Both the position numbers and the translations under genes were made by a program. Positions 42,950 to 51,100 of a DNA stretch of 64,000 nt are shown one piece after another. Positions within the stretch are counted from its first letter, which is position 1; every line of letters starts with the position of its first letter. The stretch lies in NCBI GenBank assembly GCA_965213905.1, contig OZ243922.1, positions 1,178,001 through 1,242,000 of the forward strand. The letters run 5' to 3'. The DNA comes from SIRX01 sp965213905 (lineage in GTDB: Bacteria > Actinomycetota > Rubrobacteria > Rubrobacterales > Rubrobacteraceae). The notes under the pieces are model-generated. The model was not told the origin of the DNA. It was given only the letters and a program-made list of their open reading frames with translations, and made no database searches.

Positions 42950-43495
42950 CTACGCCAGCGAAGCCTCGCCGTAGAACTGCTCCACGTAGCGGCGCTGTAC
43001 ATCGTTTAGGCCGCGCGAGTACCAGACCATCACCACGTAACGTGGCTCTTTCGGCGTGCTCTTTGGGTACATTCCGCACTCCATCGGCAGGCGGTTGCTC
43101 TTTCGGGCGTTGCACTTGGTGCAGGCCGTCGTAACGTTGTCCCAGGTGTTGCCGCCGCCGCGTGAGATCGGCTTTACGTGGTCGCGGGTGAGACAGTCCC
43201 GGCGGTTGAGGTCGTCGCGGTGTTTGCCGCAATACTGGCACTTGTAGTTGTCGCGGGCGAAGAGGATGGTGTTCGTGACGTGCCGCCGCAGGCGGCGCGG
43301 TATCTCGACGTAGCGGACTAGACGGATCACCAACGGATAAGGATACTCGGCGCTCTCCGAGCGTATCTTCATCTCCAGGTTCGCCTCGACGATCTCGGCC
43401 TTTTCAGAGACGACGAGGACGATGGCCCGTTTGATCGGCACCAGGGCCACGGGCTCGTAGCTGGCGTTTAAAGTCAGGCATCTTGCCACGCGCAA
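42950..43495 (-). CDS. HNH endonuclease-family protein
   Basis: A 181-aa protein. It opens with LTLNASYEPVALVPIKRAI, typical of a widespread actinobacterial HNH group. The nuclease motif has paired zinc ligands, CQYCGKHRDDLNRRDCLTRDH and then GGGNTWDNVTTACTKCNARK, with the catalytic His in RDHVKP. The start is TTG 43495 or GTG 43489. The cellular role is unknown; it is a stand-alone gene rather than part of a homing element. Confidence 0.9.
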   Translation of the reverse strand: MRVARCLTLNASYEPVALVPIKRAIVLVVSEKAEIVEANLEMKIRSESAEYPYPLVIRLVRYVEIPRRLRRHVTNTILFARDNYKCQYCGKHRDDLNRRDCLTRDHVKPISRGGGNTWDNVTTACTKCNARKSNRLPMECGMYPKSTPKEPRYVVMVWYSRGLNDVQRRYVEQFYGEASLA

Positions 43496-43553
43496 ATACT
43501 AACATAACCGGATGCTTGCTTGCGTAAATTGTTTGTAAAAAATAGTAGGGTCG

Positions 43554-44600
43554 CTAGGACCCCGTAGCCCTCGTCTTCGGCGCCGCGAGCACGGCCTCCA
43601 TAATGGGAGCCACCGGGCTACGGAACGGGTCCGCCGCCGGCAACCCGGTCTCTAGGGATATTTTGGAGACGAATTCTTCGGCCTCTTTGTCGGTCAGGCC
43701 TTTCGTGTTGACGCTTACGGCTACGACCGGGGCGGGTTTAACGAGGGCGGCGACTTCCTCGTAGAGACGAATAATGCGGGCGGGCTCCGGGCGCGGGGTC
43801 GGGCCCATTATCTTCTCCTCAGAGGCGTCGGCGCAGAGGATGAGGCAGTCGGGACAGGAGCCGTGCAAAAGGGAGAGCGTTACACCAGAGTACGCCGGGT
43901 GCCCGAGCGAACCCTGGCCTTCCACCAGGATCAGGCCCGGAGAAGTCTCGGCCGCCCGCAACACGAGCTGCTCCGCGGCGCCCGCCACGAAATCCGAGAC
44001 GACGGCGTCTACGCTGGTGCCCCAACCGGCGATGATAATGCCGGTCTGGCCCGTGGCCGCGAACTCCGTCGAGACGCCGGCTTTTTCCGCGGCCCGCTGC
44101 AACTCCAACGTGGCGGTCATCTTTCCCACGGCGGCGCTGGTCCCGACGGTCAGCACTACTTTCGGTTTTACTTCGAGTCCTCCGCCGGAGAAAAGCGGCA
44201 CGTCCTCCGGCGGCTGGCGCACGTCCCAGACTTTTCTTTCTGGGAACTCGGGCGCGAGGCGTTGGTGGAGGCCGCTGACGATCTCCAACCCGGCGTCCGC
44301 CGCCTCCCGGAGCGAGTCCATCCACTCTTGCGGCAACTTTCCGCCCGCGGGGGCGAGCCCGACGAGCATGGAGGTCGGGTCGTACTCCAACGCCTCCTCT
44401 ACCGTGCCGACGATTGGCGCGTCGCGGAGGAGGTCGGGCATTACCTCCAGGACACACCCTCCGGCGAGGCTGGAGTCCACGACGGCCACGACTTCGTCTT
44501 TGCCGTAGCGGAGGAGGCCGTGGGCGGTTTTGGCGTGGTCGTCCGTGAAGCGGCCCTCGGCGAAGATGGCGTAGCGGCGTTGCGGGGCTTTTTGCGTCAC
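43554..44600 (-). CDS. DUF1611 P-loop protein, partner of dipeptide epimerase
   Basis: A 348-aa protein with an N-terminal Rossmann-like DUF1611_N domain (YAIFAEGRFTDDHAKTAHGL). The C-terminal P-loop domain has TVGTSAAVGKMTATLEL and ATGQTGIIIAGWGTSVDAVV, resembling deamido-NAD/mobilisation-type GTPases. The ATG overlaps the stop of the epimerase gene (ATGA). This gene pair recurs in many bacteria, linked to N-acyl-amino-acid or peptidoglycan dipeptide metabolism; the chemistry of DUF1611 itself is not established. Confidence 0.88.
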   Translation of the reverse strand: MTQKAPQRRYAIFAEGRFTDDHAKTAHGLLRYGKDEVVAVVDSSLAGGCVLEVMPDLLRDAPIVGTVEEALEYDPTSMLVGLAPAGGKLPQEWMDSLREAADAGLEIVSGLHQRLAPEFPERKVWDVRQPPEDVPLFSGGGLEVKPKVVLTVGTSAAVGKMTATLELQRAAEKAGVSTEFAATGQTGIIIAGWGTSVDAVVSDFVAGAAEQLVLRAAETSPGLILVEGQGSLGHPAYSGVTLSLLHGSCPDCLILCADASEEKIMGPTPRPEPARIIRLYEEVAALVKPAPVVAVSVNTKGLTDKEAEEFVSKISLETGLPAADPFRSPVAPIMEAVLAAPKTRATGS

Positions 44601-45592
44601 AGGGGTTCCACCCCCAGGCCCGGCACGTCCGGGAGCAGGATGCGGCCTTTATCGAAGTCGAGGCCGGTGAACGGGTCGTCGGCGAGGAGTAAGGGGCCGT
44701 CGAGGTCTACAAAGTCCACGAGGCCGGAGATTTGGGCCGCCGCGGCGATGCCCAGCGAGGTCTCGACCATGCAGCCGAGCATCACCATCATGCCGTGGGC
44801 GCGGGCGGCGTGGATCAACGCCAGCGCCCGCCGGATGCCGCCGCACTTGGCGAGCTTGACGTTCACGCCGCCCACACAACCCGAGAGGCCGGGAACGTCG
44901 CGGGCGGTTACAGAACTCTCGTCAGCGATCACCGGTATAGGGTCCGCCGACTCCGTCCACCGGAGCAGGGCTTCCGGTCCGTCGGAGGCCGGGACGGGCT
45001 GCTCGATCATGGCGACGCCGATTTCTTTTAGCTCTCGCGCGACTTCCGGGGCGTCATCTGCCGAGAACGCCTCGTTCGCGTCCACCCAGATCTCTGCTTC
45101 GGACGCTTCGGCGACGGCCCGCACGGTTTCTACATCTTCCCGACCGCCGACCTTCATCTTGAAGATCGGGAGCCCGGAATACTCGCGGGCGACTTCTAGC
45201 GTGGCCCCGCGGTCTGAGATCCCCAGCGTGTAGGCGGTTACGGGTTCGGGGCGGGCAAGGCCGAGCATCCGGTAGACGGGAATGCCAAGCCTCTTCGCCG
45301 CGAGGTCGTGTAAGGCGTTGTCCAGGGCGGACAGGGCGCTCGGTGGCAGGTTGTCGTTTACCGACAGGGTGCCTTCTATATCCCACGGGTCCGGCACCTC
45401 CGCAGACTCCAGGGCCGTCCGGGCTCTCCCGGCGTCCTCCCCGTAGTAGCCGGTCGGGGCGGACTCGCCGCGGCCCGTAAAGCCGTCCTCCTCCAGTTCC
45501 AGGACCACGTGATCGAACTCGTCGGCGGAGCTGCGGGCGATGGTAAAGGTCCGTTCGGGGTGTACCGTAATAATTTCCGTCCTCAGCTTCAA
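44597..45592 (-). CDS. Dipeptide epimerase (enolase superfamily)
   Basis: A 331-aa enzyme of the L-Ala-D/L-Glu epimerase type. Catalytic Lys lies in PIFKMKVGGREDV. The metal ligands are Asp in WVDANEAFS, Glu in VAMIEQPVP and Asp in VIADESSV; the second Lys is in NVKLAKCGGI. The TTG at 45592 is preferred because GGGAGG precedes it by 5 nt; a GTG at 45616 is the alternative. It probably acts in recycling of muropeptide-derived dipeptides together with the coupled DUF1611 protein. Confidence 0.9.
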   Translation of the reverse strand: MKLRTEIITVHPERTFTIARSSADEFDHVVLELEEDGFTGRGESAPTGYYGEDAGRARTALESAEVPDPWDIEGTLSVNDNLPPSALSALDNALHDLAAKRLGIPVYRMLGLARPEPVTAYTLGISDRGATLEVAREYSGLPIFKMKVGGREDVETVRAVAEASEAEIWVDANEAFSADDAPEVARELKEIGVAMIEQPVPASDGPEALLRWTESADPIPVIADESSVTARDVPGLSGCVGGVNVKLAKCGGIRRALALIHAARAHGMMVMLGCMVETSLGIAAAAQISGLVDFVDLDGPLLLADDPFTGLDFDKGRILLPDVPGLGVEPL

Positions 45593-45708
45593 ACCCGCCT
45601 CCCGGTCGCCATCCACCGCATTGTAGCGGTAAGCTGCTGAAATGCTGACTTGCCCACAAACAGCGTTTATACTTCGGTCGTTCGTCCGGCGAATAGGAGT
45701 AGTGTAGC

Positions 45709-46440
45709 GTGGTTGCAGCGAACGGGACGGAGATCCTCATCGTAGAAGACGACGAGGTCATTATGGGGACCCTGGCCTACAACCTCTCCAGGGAAGGTTA
45801 CAAGGTCAGCCAGTCCACGTCCGGGGCGGAGGCGCTCAGGATGGCCCGCAAACTGCGGCCGGGCCTGATCCTTTTGGACATAATGCTCCCTGGAGAGTCC
45901 GGTATAGAGGTTTGCGAGCACATCCGCGAGGCGGACGAGGAGGTGGTAGTCATCATGATCACCGCCAAAGACGCCGAGGAGGACAAGGTGCGGGGCTTCG
46001 AGGTCGGGGCCGACGACTACGTCACGAAACCTTTCGGCATAAAGGAACTCCTCGCCCGCATCAACGCCAACCTCAAGCGCAGCGACGCCGGCAGCCGGGG
46101 CCGGGTCATAGAATCCGGCGACCTCCAACTCGACACCAAAAACTTCACGGCCCGCATAAACGGCGAGATTTTGCCGCTGCGGCTGAAAGAGTTCGAGCTG
46201 CTCGTGGCCCTGGCCTCCACGCCCGGGGAGCTAAAAAGCCGGGAGGAACTGGCGAAAGAAGTGTGGGGCCACGCCGGCGTCGGCTCCTCCCGCACGATAG
46301 ACGTGCATATCCGGCGCATCCGGGCGGCGCTGGCCGAGAGCTCCGGGTACGAGTTCGTCCACACCGTAAGGGGCCTCGGATACCGCTTCGAGGCCGAACC
46401 GGGCGCCGGAGAGAGGTCGGGCGTCGAGCCCGTAAGGTAA
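45709..46440 (+). CDS. OmpR/PhoB-family response regulator
   Basis: A 243-aa regulator. The receiver domain has the acidic pair in ILIVEDDEVI, phosphoacceptor Asp in LILLDIMLPGESG, Thr in MITAKDAEED and Lys in YVTKPFGIKEL. The winged-helix output domain has KEFELLVALAS and SRTIDVHIRRIRAAL with GLGYRF. The GTG start at 45709 is conventional. The partner kinase gene follows but is truncated, and the stop codon of this gene is the first unit of a 16-copy repeat array. Confidence 0.94.
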   Translation: MVAANGTEILIVEDDEVIMGTLAYNLSREGYKVSQSTSGAEALRMARKLRPGLILLDIMLPGESGIEVCEHIREADEEVVVIMITAKDAEEDKVRGFEVGADDYVTKPFGIKELLARINANLKRSDAGSRGRVIESGDLQLDTKNFTARINGEILPLRLKEFELLVALASTPGELKSREELAKEVWGHAGVGSSRTIDVHIRRIRAALAESSGYEFVHTVRGLGYRFEAEPGAGERSGVEPVR

Positions 46441-46649
46441 GAGCCGTAAGGTAAGAGCCGTAAGGTAAGAGCCGTAAGGTAAGAGCCGTAAGGTAAGAGC
46501 CGTAAGGTAAGAGCCGTAAGGTAAGAGCCGTAAGGTAAGAGCCGTAAGGTAAGAGCCGTAAGGTAAGAGCCGTAAGGTAAGAGCCGTAAGGTAAGAGCCG
46601 TAAGGTAAGAGCCGTAAGGTAAGAGCCGTAAGGTAAGAGCGTAAGGTAA
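46426..46649. repeat. Minisatellite of 14-nt units (16 copies) starting in the response-regulator stop
   Basis: The founding unit GAGCCCGTAAGGTAA (15 nt, 46426-46440) includes the regulator's last codons and TAA. It is followed by 14 identical 14-nt units GAGCCGTAAGGTAA (46441-46636) and one 13-nt unit GAGCGTAAGGTAA (46637-46649). The C-run thus shrinks from three to two to one along the array. Because 14 is not a multiple of 3 and each unit carries TAA, all three plus-strand frames are closed. Confidence 0.95.
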
Positions 46650-47388
46650 GATCCGAATCGGGTATTACAGCCCGCAATCTATCGAGCGGGTCAACAAGAT
46701 CCGGCGCGACTTCGTCGCCAACGTCTCGCACGAGCTAAAGACCCCCGCGACGAGCCTGCGGCTGCTGGCCGAGAGCCTCGAAGGGGTTATAGACGAAGAC
46801 CCGATGCAGGCCCGCATCTTCGCCGGCCAGCTAAAGAGCGAGACCGAACGGCTGAGCCTGCTCATCGTAGATTTACTCGACCTGGCGCGTTTGGAGAGCG
46901 AGGAGGAGCTGGAGAACGCGGAGCCGGCCGACGTGCGGGGTATCCTCATGGGCGTCCTCGCCCGCGCGAGAAGGGCCGCCCGCAAAAAGAACATCAACCT
47001 GAACTGGCGACGCTTTGGCAAAGCCGCCGACTACACCGTCTACGGCGACGAGACGCAACTCACCTCCATGTTCAACAACCTCGTGGACAACGCCGTCAAA
47101 TACACCCTCCCCGGCGGTAAGGTCGAGGTCACCGGCTCTTCGGAGGAAGACCGGATCGTGGTGAGCATCTCCGACACCGGCATCGGCATTCCGGAGCAGA
47201 AGCTCAGCCGCATCTTCGAACGCTTCTACCGGGTGGATAAGGACCGCTCAAAGGCGACCGGCGGCACGGGCCTAGGCCTCTCTATAGTCCGTCACGTCGC
47301 CGAAAACCACGGCGGCAGCGTGGCCGTTGAAAGCGCCACGGGTAGGGGCTCGACTTTTACCGTCTACCTGCCCCGCATGACGAAATAG
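46645..47388 (+). pseudogene. PhoR-like sensor histidine kinase, 5'-truncated at the repeat array
   Basis: The kinase core is complete: H-box FVANVSHELKTPATSLRLL, N-box MFNNLVDNAVKYTLPGG, G1 SDTGIGIPE, F-box FERFYRVDKD and G2 GTGLGLSIVRHVAENHGG. Everything upstream (sensor, membrane helices, HAMP/PAS) is absent. The frame is closed by a TAA inside the last repeat unit at 46642. No ATG, GTG or TTG occurs before the ATG at 46804, which lies after the phosphoaccepting His. So a translated product would lack the His and could not phosphorylate its regulator. The loss coincides with the repeat expansion. Confidence 0.85.
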
Positions 47389-47677
47389 AACTCGTCTTTA
47401 CCGTATTTCGGCCTAGTAGGTAGACTCTGGCGCGCAAAGGGGCTAAAGAAAGCCCTCGAACGGACGATAAATAACCTAAGCGTGTGACGACGCGGGCGAA
47501 GCTAAGATAGCTAGGGTAGAGAGGTCCGGAGCCGGGCGACGGCTGGGTGTGTCGCAGTTTATTACGTATCTGGGGGGGTAATCGCGTTAGCATGATCGCG
47601 GCCCCACACGTCTGGCATCGAAAAGGTGACGAACTACGAGCCTCCGGAGGGACTGGCACGAACATGCGGGTGATTTT

Positions 47678-48367
47678 GTGAATGGTACATACGAACTTTT
47701 TCTAGCAGCGGTCCTCGTAATCCTCGAAGACGGGGTGCGGCTGACGGACGCCAAAAGAGAGCAAGCCTTCCAGGTCATCGGCTTCCACGACGACTTCGAC
47801 TCGCTGAACCGCGACAGGTAGAGCGTAACGTCCAAGGTAGACAAGAAGCTCGGGCGCAGCTACCTAAGACCCGAGAACGTCAGCCTCCAAAACGGAAACC
47901 TGCGCTTGAAACTGCCGGCCGGGTCACTTGCCGGGGGCGAGATAGCTTCCGCAGAGCTTTAAAAATACGGTAGCTACCGTACCAGGATAAAAGTTCCGGA
48001 CGCGCCGTCTTCTATAACAAGCTTCTTTCTATACAAAGAGCCGGACTTCGAGAAGGAAATAGACGTTGAGGTCTTCAACGATTCCTCCGGCCGGATCATG
48101 TTCACCACCTACGCCGGCGGAGAAGAGACCAACAACGTCCGTAAAAAACTCCCCTTCGACCCTACGCGGGACTTCCACGAGTACCGCTTCGACTTCTATC
48201 CGGGCCGGGCGGAGTTCTACGTGGACGGTGAACTTCTACACCGCTTTACAGAAGGCTTGCCCAAAGACCCGATGAGGTTGTACGTGAATACCTGGTTTCC
48301 TACGTGGCTCTCGGGACAGAAGCCGGGGAAGGGTAGCTACGTTTACGTTGATTGGATCCGGCACTAA
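47678..48367 (+). pseudogene. GH16-type glycoside hydrolase with two nonsense codons
   Basis: The frame from GTG 47678 matches GH16 beta-glucanases/lichenases: FHDDFDSLNRDR at the start, YGSYRTRIKVPDAPSSITSF, the catalytic E-x-D-x-E as KEIDVEVFND, then FHEYRFDFYPGRAEFYVDGE and the closing YVYVDWIR. A TAG follows NRDR, where the family has Trp (TGG to TAG). A TAA follows ASAEL. No clean signal peptide is seen. The enzyme is inactivated. The 290 nt before it hold no recognised gene. Confidence 0.85.
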
Positions 48368-48400
48368 ATACGTTCGCCGACCCCTACAAATGAGGTCGTT

Positions 48401-48607
48401 CTAGTTGCTGTCCTTTCTAACCCAGTTTCCGTTCTGGTTTTTCTCGTATTTTTGCTCGACGGCGCTCCAGGCTACGCGATGGGCGCGGCTTTCTTCGTCG
48501 TACTGTTCCTCGGCGGAGTTGAAAGATTCTTTGTATATCTCCTGGGCGTGTTTGGGTAGGTTGTTCTTCACGCCCTTGGGTAGTTCGGTAATCTTTCCGT
48601 ATGGCAC
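48401..48607 (-). CDS. ChaB-family small protein
   Basis: A 68-aa protein with the ChaB signature LPKGVKNNLPKHAQEIYKES and SAEEQYDEESRAHRVAWSAV, ending in WVRKDSN. The family is named after the E. coli cation-transport regulator, but its biochemical role is not defined. It is a single gene preceded by AGGAGC. Confidence 0.92.
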   Translation of the reverse strand: MPYGKITELPKGVKNNLPKHAQEIYKESFNSAEEQYDEESRAHRVAWSAVEQKYEKNQNGNWVRKDSN

Positions 48608-48675
48608 GTCTGCTCCTTCTGTTCGTAAAGTTCACCGTGGTTCGTACCCGGCTTCTGGATTATCGAACCGGCACT

Positions 48676-49608
48676 TTACGAGAAGTGGTCCCAGCCGGAG
48701 AGCCCTTCGATCCTTTTTCCTTCTCGTAAGAACTCTATCCCGGAGCCGATGACTTCCCCGACCACGGTGAGCGGCGTATCCGTCTCGGACGCCAGGGCGT
48801 CGAGGACTGTTTCGGGGGCGGAGATGAGCAACTCGTAATCTTCGCCGCCGGTGATCGCCAGGGTTTCGGGCGCGTGGCCCAGGGAATCCAGGTATTCGCG
48901 GGTGTCACCCGCTATCGGCAGGCGTTCCAACTCGATGCGGCAACCGACGCCGCTTTTTTCGCAAACGTGGCGCACGTCGGAGGCGAGGCCGTCGGAGAGG
49001 TCGATCATGGCGTGGGCGTCGAGCCGGGCGGCGGCCTGTCCCACCATCGTTCGCGGCTCCGGGCGAAGGTGCTTGCGGATCAGACGTTTCGGGGCACGAT
49101 CTCGGTTTTCCAACGCCAAAAAACCCGCGCCCGACGCCCCCAACTCTCCGGTTACGGCCAGAAGGTCCCCGGGCCGGGCCCCGGAACGGAGCACGGGCGG
49201 GTGAGAGAACTGACCGAGGATCGAGACGTCCACCGTTAGCGCCCCGGCCCCCGTCGTGTCGCCCCCGACCGGATACACGCCAAACTCCCCGCAAGCCTCC
49301 AGCACCCCCTGGAAGCAGCGATCCACCACGTCCGGCTCGGGCGCGCCGCCGGAGACGAGGACGAAGCGGGGGACGGCCCCCATCGCCGCGACGTCCGAGA
49401 CGTTGGCGGCGACGGCTTTGTAGCCCACGTCCTCGGGGGAGGCCCAGTCTTTGAAGTGGTGACCGGAGACGAGCATGTCTGCGGCGGCGGCCCAGGTGGT
49501 CCCGCCCAGGTGCAAGACGGCGCAGTCGTCCCCGACGGGCACGAGCACCTCCGGCGGGGCTTCCGGCAGGCTACCGGAGATCCTGCGTATCAAGTCGAAC
49601 TCGTTCAC
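48676..49608 (-). CDS. thiL: Thiamine-monophosphate kinase
   Basis: A 310-aa enzyme that phosphorylates thiamine monophosphate to the active cofactor TPP. It belongs to the PurM-like fold, with VPVGDDCAVLHLGG and the metal-binding DMLVSGHHF region, GDTTGAG, and MIDLSDGLASDVRHVCE. The GTG at 49608 is fixed by its GTGA overlap with the double-Nudix stop and by AAGGAG just upstream. It is the last gene of the thiamine operon. Confidence 0.95.
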   Translation of the reverse strand: MNEFDLIRRISGSLPEAPPEVLVPVGDDCAVLHLGGTTWAAAADMLVSGHHFKDWASPEDVGYKAVAANVSDVAAMGAVPRFVLVSGGAPEPDVVDRCFQGVLEACGEFGVYPVGGDTTGAGALTVDVSILGQFSHPPVLRSGARPGDLLAVTGELGASGAGFLALENRDRAPKRLIRKHLRPEPRTMVGQAAARLDAHAMIDLSDGLASDVRHVCEKSGVGCRIELERLPIAGDTREYLDSLGHAPETLAITGGEDYELLISAPETVLDALASETDTPLTVVGEVIGSGIEFLREGKRIEGLSGWDHFS

Positions 49609-50492
49609 CAGGCTCCTTCCCGTTGCATCCTTCTTACCGAGGACCACAGCACGTCCGACTCCTTTTTCGTGTACCAGGTGGTCAGGGAACGCCACTCGTC
49701 TTCAGTGGCCCAGCGGTAGTCGTCGTGGGCTGAGTCCTCCAGCCGGACTTCGCCCCCCGGGTGACGGGCGAGGAAACCCGCCCCGGCGTAGAGTTCGGGG
49801 TCGCCGGGTCCGCGCCAGGGTTCTACCCGGGCCCACCAGGCGGCTTCGGGCTCCACGTCGAGGCCGGTCTCTTCGAGGGTCTCGCGGCGGGCGCCGGCCA
49901 CGAAATCCTCGCCCGGTTCCAGCATTCCGCCGGGGTTTTCCCAGAGCCCGACGGGCGGCTTGCGGCGGCGCAGGACCAGGGCCCGGGGCTCCGGTCCGGC
50001 GAGATCTACGAGCACCGTTCCCGAGCCGAGGTTGGCGTGAACCACGGTATCGTCGGCAAGAGGAACGGGCCGGGCCGGTTCCGGCGGGACTTCTTCCGGG
50101 AGCGCATCCAGGTGCCGCGCCACGCGGGAGCGGTTCTCCCCGCTCCACCAACTCGGGAGGTCGAGCCATTCCTCGACGGTGGCCCAGCGGTAGTCGAGGT
50201 GTTCGTGGGAGAGTTGCACGTCTCTAACAGCGGTGCGGCTGATGTAGGTTACGGCGGCCAGCCTTTCCCCGTTGGGGCTCTCCCCGACCCAGGTGGCGAG
50301 GACGCGCCGGGGCGCGACGAGCAGGCCGGTTTCTTCGTAGACCTCGCGGATGGCGCCCTGCTCGAAGTTTTCGCCGGTTGCGAGGCGTCCGGCGGGTGGG
50401 TCCCAGGTTCCGGTGGGCCGCAGGAGAAGAAGCACCCGGCCATCCTCCCGGACGGGCAGGATGCCGGAGACGAGGTCCGCGCTGACGTTCAC
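49605..50492 (-). CDS. Double-Nudix protein in the thiamine operon
   Basis: A 295-aa fusion of two Nudix hydrolase domains. The first (residues about 1-135) has the box GENFEQGAIREVYEETG; the second (about 155-290) has GEDFVAGARRETLEETG. The GTG at 50492 overlaps the thiE stop (GTGA), and the stop overlaps thiL (GTGA), so it is made in step with thiamine enzymes. Single Nudix proteins in thiamine loci are known to remove damaged or toxic pyrophosphate intermediates; a similar role is inferred. The two boxes are intact, so both domains may be active. Confidence 0.9.
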   Translation of the reverse strand: MNVSADLVSGILPVREDGRVLLLLRPTGTWDPPAGRLATGENFEQGAIREVYEETGLLVAPRRVLATWVGESPNGERLAAVTYISRTAVRDVQLSHEHLDYRWATVEEWLDLPSWWSGENRSRVARHLDALPEEVPPEPARPVPLADDTVVHANLGSGTVLVDLAGPEPRALVLRRRKPPVGLWENPGGMLEPGEDFVAGARRETLEETGLDVEPEAAWWARVEPWRGPGDPELYAGAGFLARHPGGEVRLEDSAHDDYRWATEDEWRSLTTWYTKKESDVLWSSVRRMQREGAW

Positions 50493-51100
50493 GGCAGCAC
50501 CGGGCGCAGGTCGCGGGCGGCTTTGCCGGGGTCTTCGGCGTCGAGTATGGCGCGCACCACGGCGAAACCAGGGGCGCCGGCGGCGGCGACTTCGCGGGCG
50601 TTCTCCGGGTTTATTCCCCCGATGGCAAACCAGGGTACCGGGAGTTTTTCGCGGGAGATCTCCTCTACGAGCGTCAGCCCGGCGACCTTTGCATCCTCCT
50701 TTGTCGGGGTGGCGAACACGGTCCCGACGCCGAGGTAGTCTGCCCCGGCCACAACGGCCCGCCAAGCCTCCTCCACGCTGCCCGCCGAGAGCCCGACCAC
50801 GGCCTCCGGGCCGAGGACTTCGCGGGCGGCCTCCACTGACTCATCTTGCTGGCCGAGGTGTACGCCGCCGGCCCCGCAGCAGCGGGCCAGTTCGACGTCG
50901 TCGTTTACGGTAAAAAGGGCGTCTCCGAGTTCGCACGCTTCCCGCAACTCTTCCGCCAGCGGCAGCAGCTCGCGCATCGTGGAATGTTTATCCCGAAGCT
51001 GGACGATGTCCACCCCGCCGCGGACGGCGGCGGCTACCCGGCGGACGAGGTCCGGACGGGGGTCCGTCACGAGAAGCAGCCGGGCGTCCCGGAGCTTCAC
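50489..51100 (-). CDS. thiE: Thiamine-phosphate synthase
   Basis: A 203-aa TIM-barrel enzyme joining HMP pyrophosphate and thiazole phosphate. Motifs are VDIVQLRDKHST, LFTVNDDVELA, GVHLGQQDES, YLGVGTVFATPTKED and FAIGGINPEN. The GTG at 51100 overlaps the DUF2071 stop (GTGA), which sets the start; the frame upstream is an alternate reading of that gene. The second position of VNDD corresponds to the usual ND-pair binding Mg-pyrophosphate. Confidence 0.95.
   Translation of the reverse strand: MKLRDARLLLVTDPRPDLVRRVAAAVRGGVDIVQLRDKHSTMRELLPLAEELREACELGDALFTVNDDVELARCCGAGGVHLGQQDESVEAAREVLGPEAVVGLSAGSVEEAWRAVVAGADYLGVGTVFATPTKEDAKVAGLTLVEEISREKLPVPWFAIGGINPENAREVAAAGAPGFAVVRAILDAEDPGKAARDLRPVLP

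Noticed and set aside
46231..46731. Minus-strand frame encoding a repeated peptide (SYLTALTLRLLPYG) across the repeat array
   Set aside because: It is only the antisense reading of the 14-nt minisatellite extended over the response regulator; no ribosome site or family similarity.
48676..49608. The PurM-like kinase as selD (which would support Sec synthesis)
   Set aside because: Motifs and the thiamine-operon setting identify thiL; the N-terminal Cys/Sec motif of SelD is absent.
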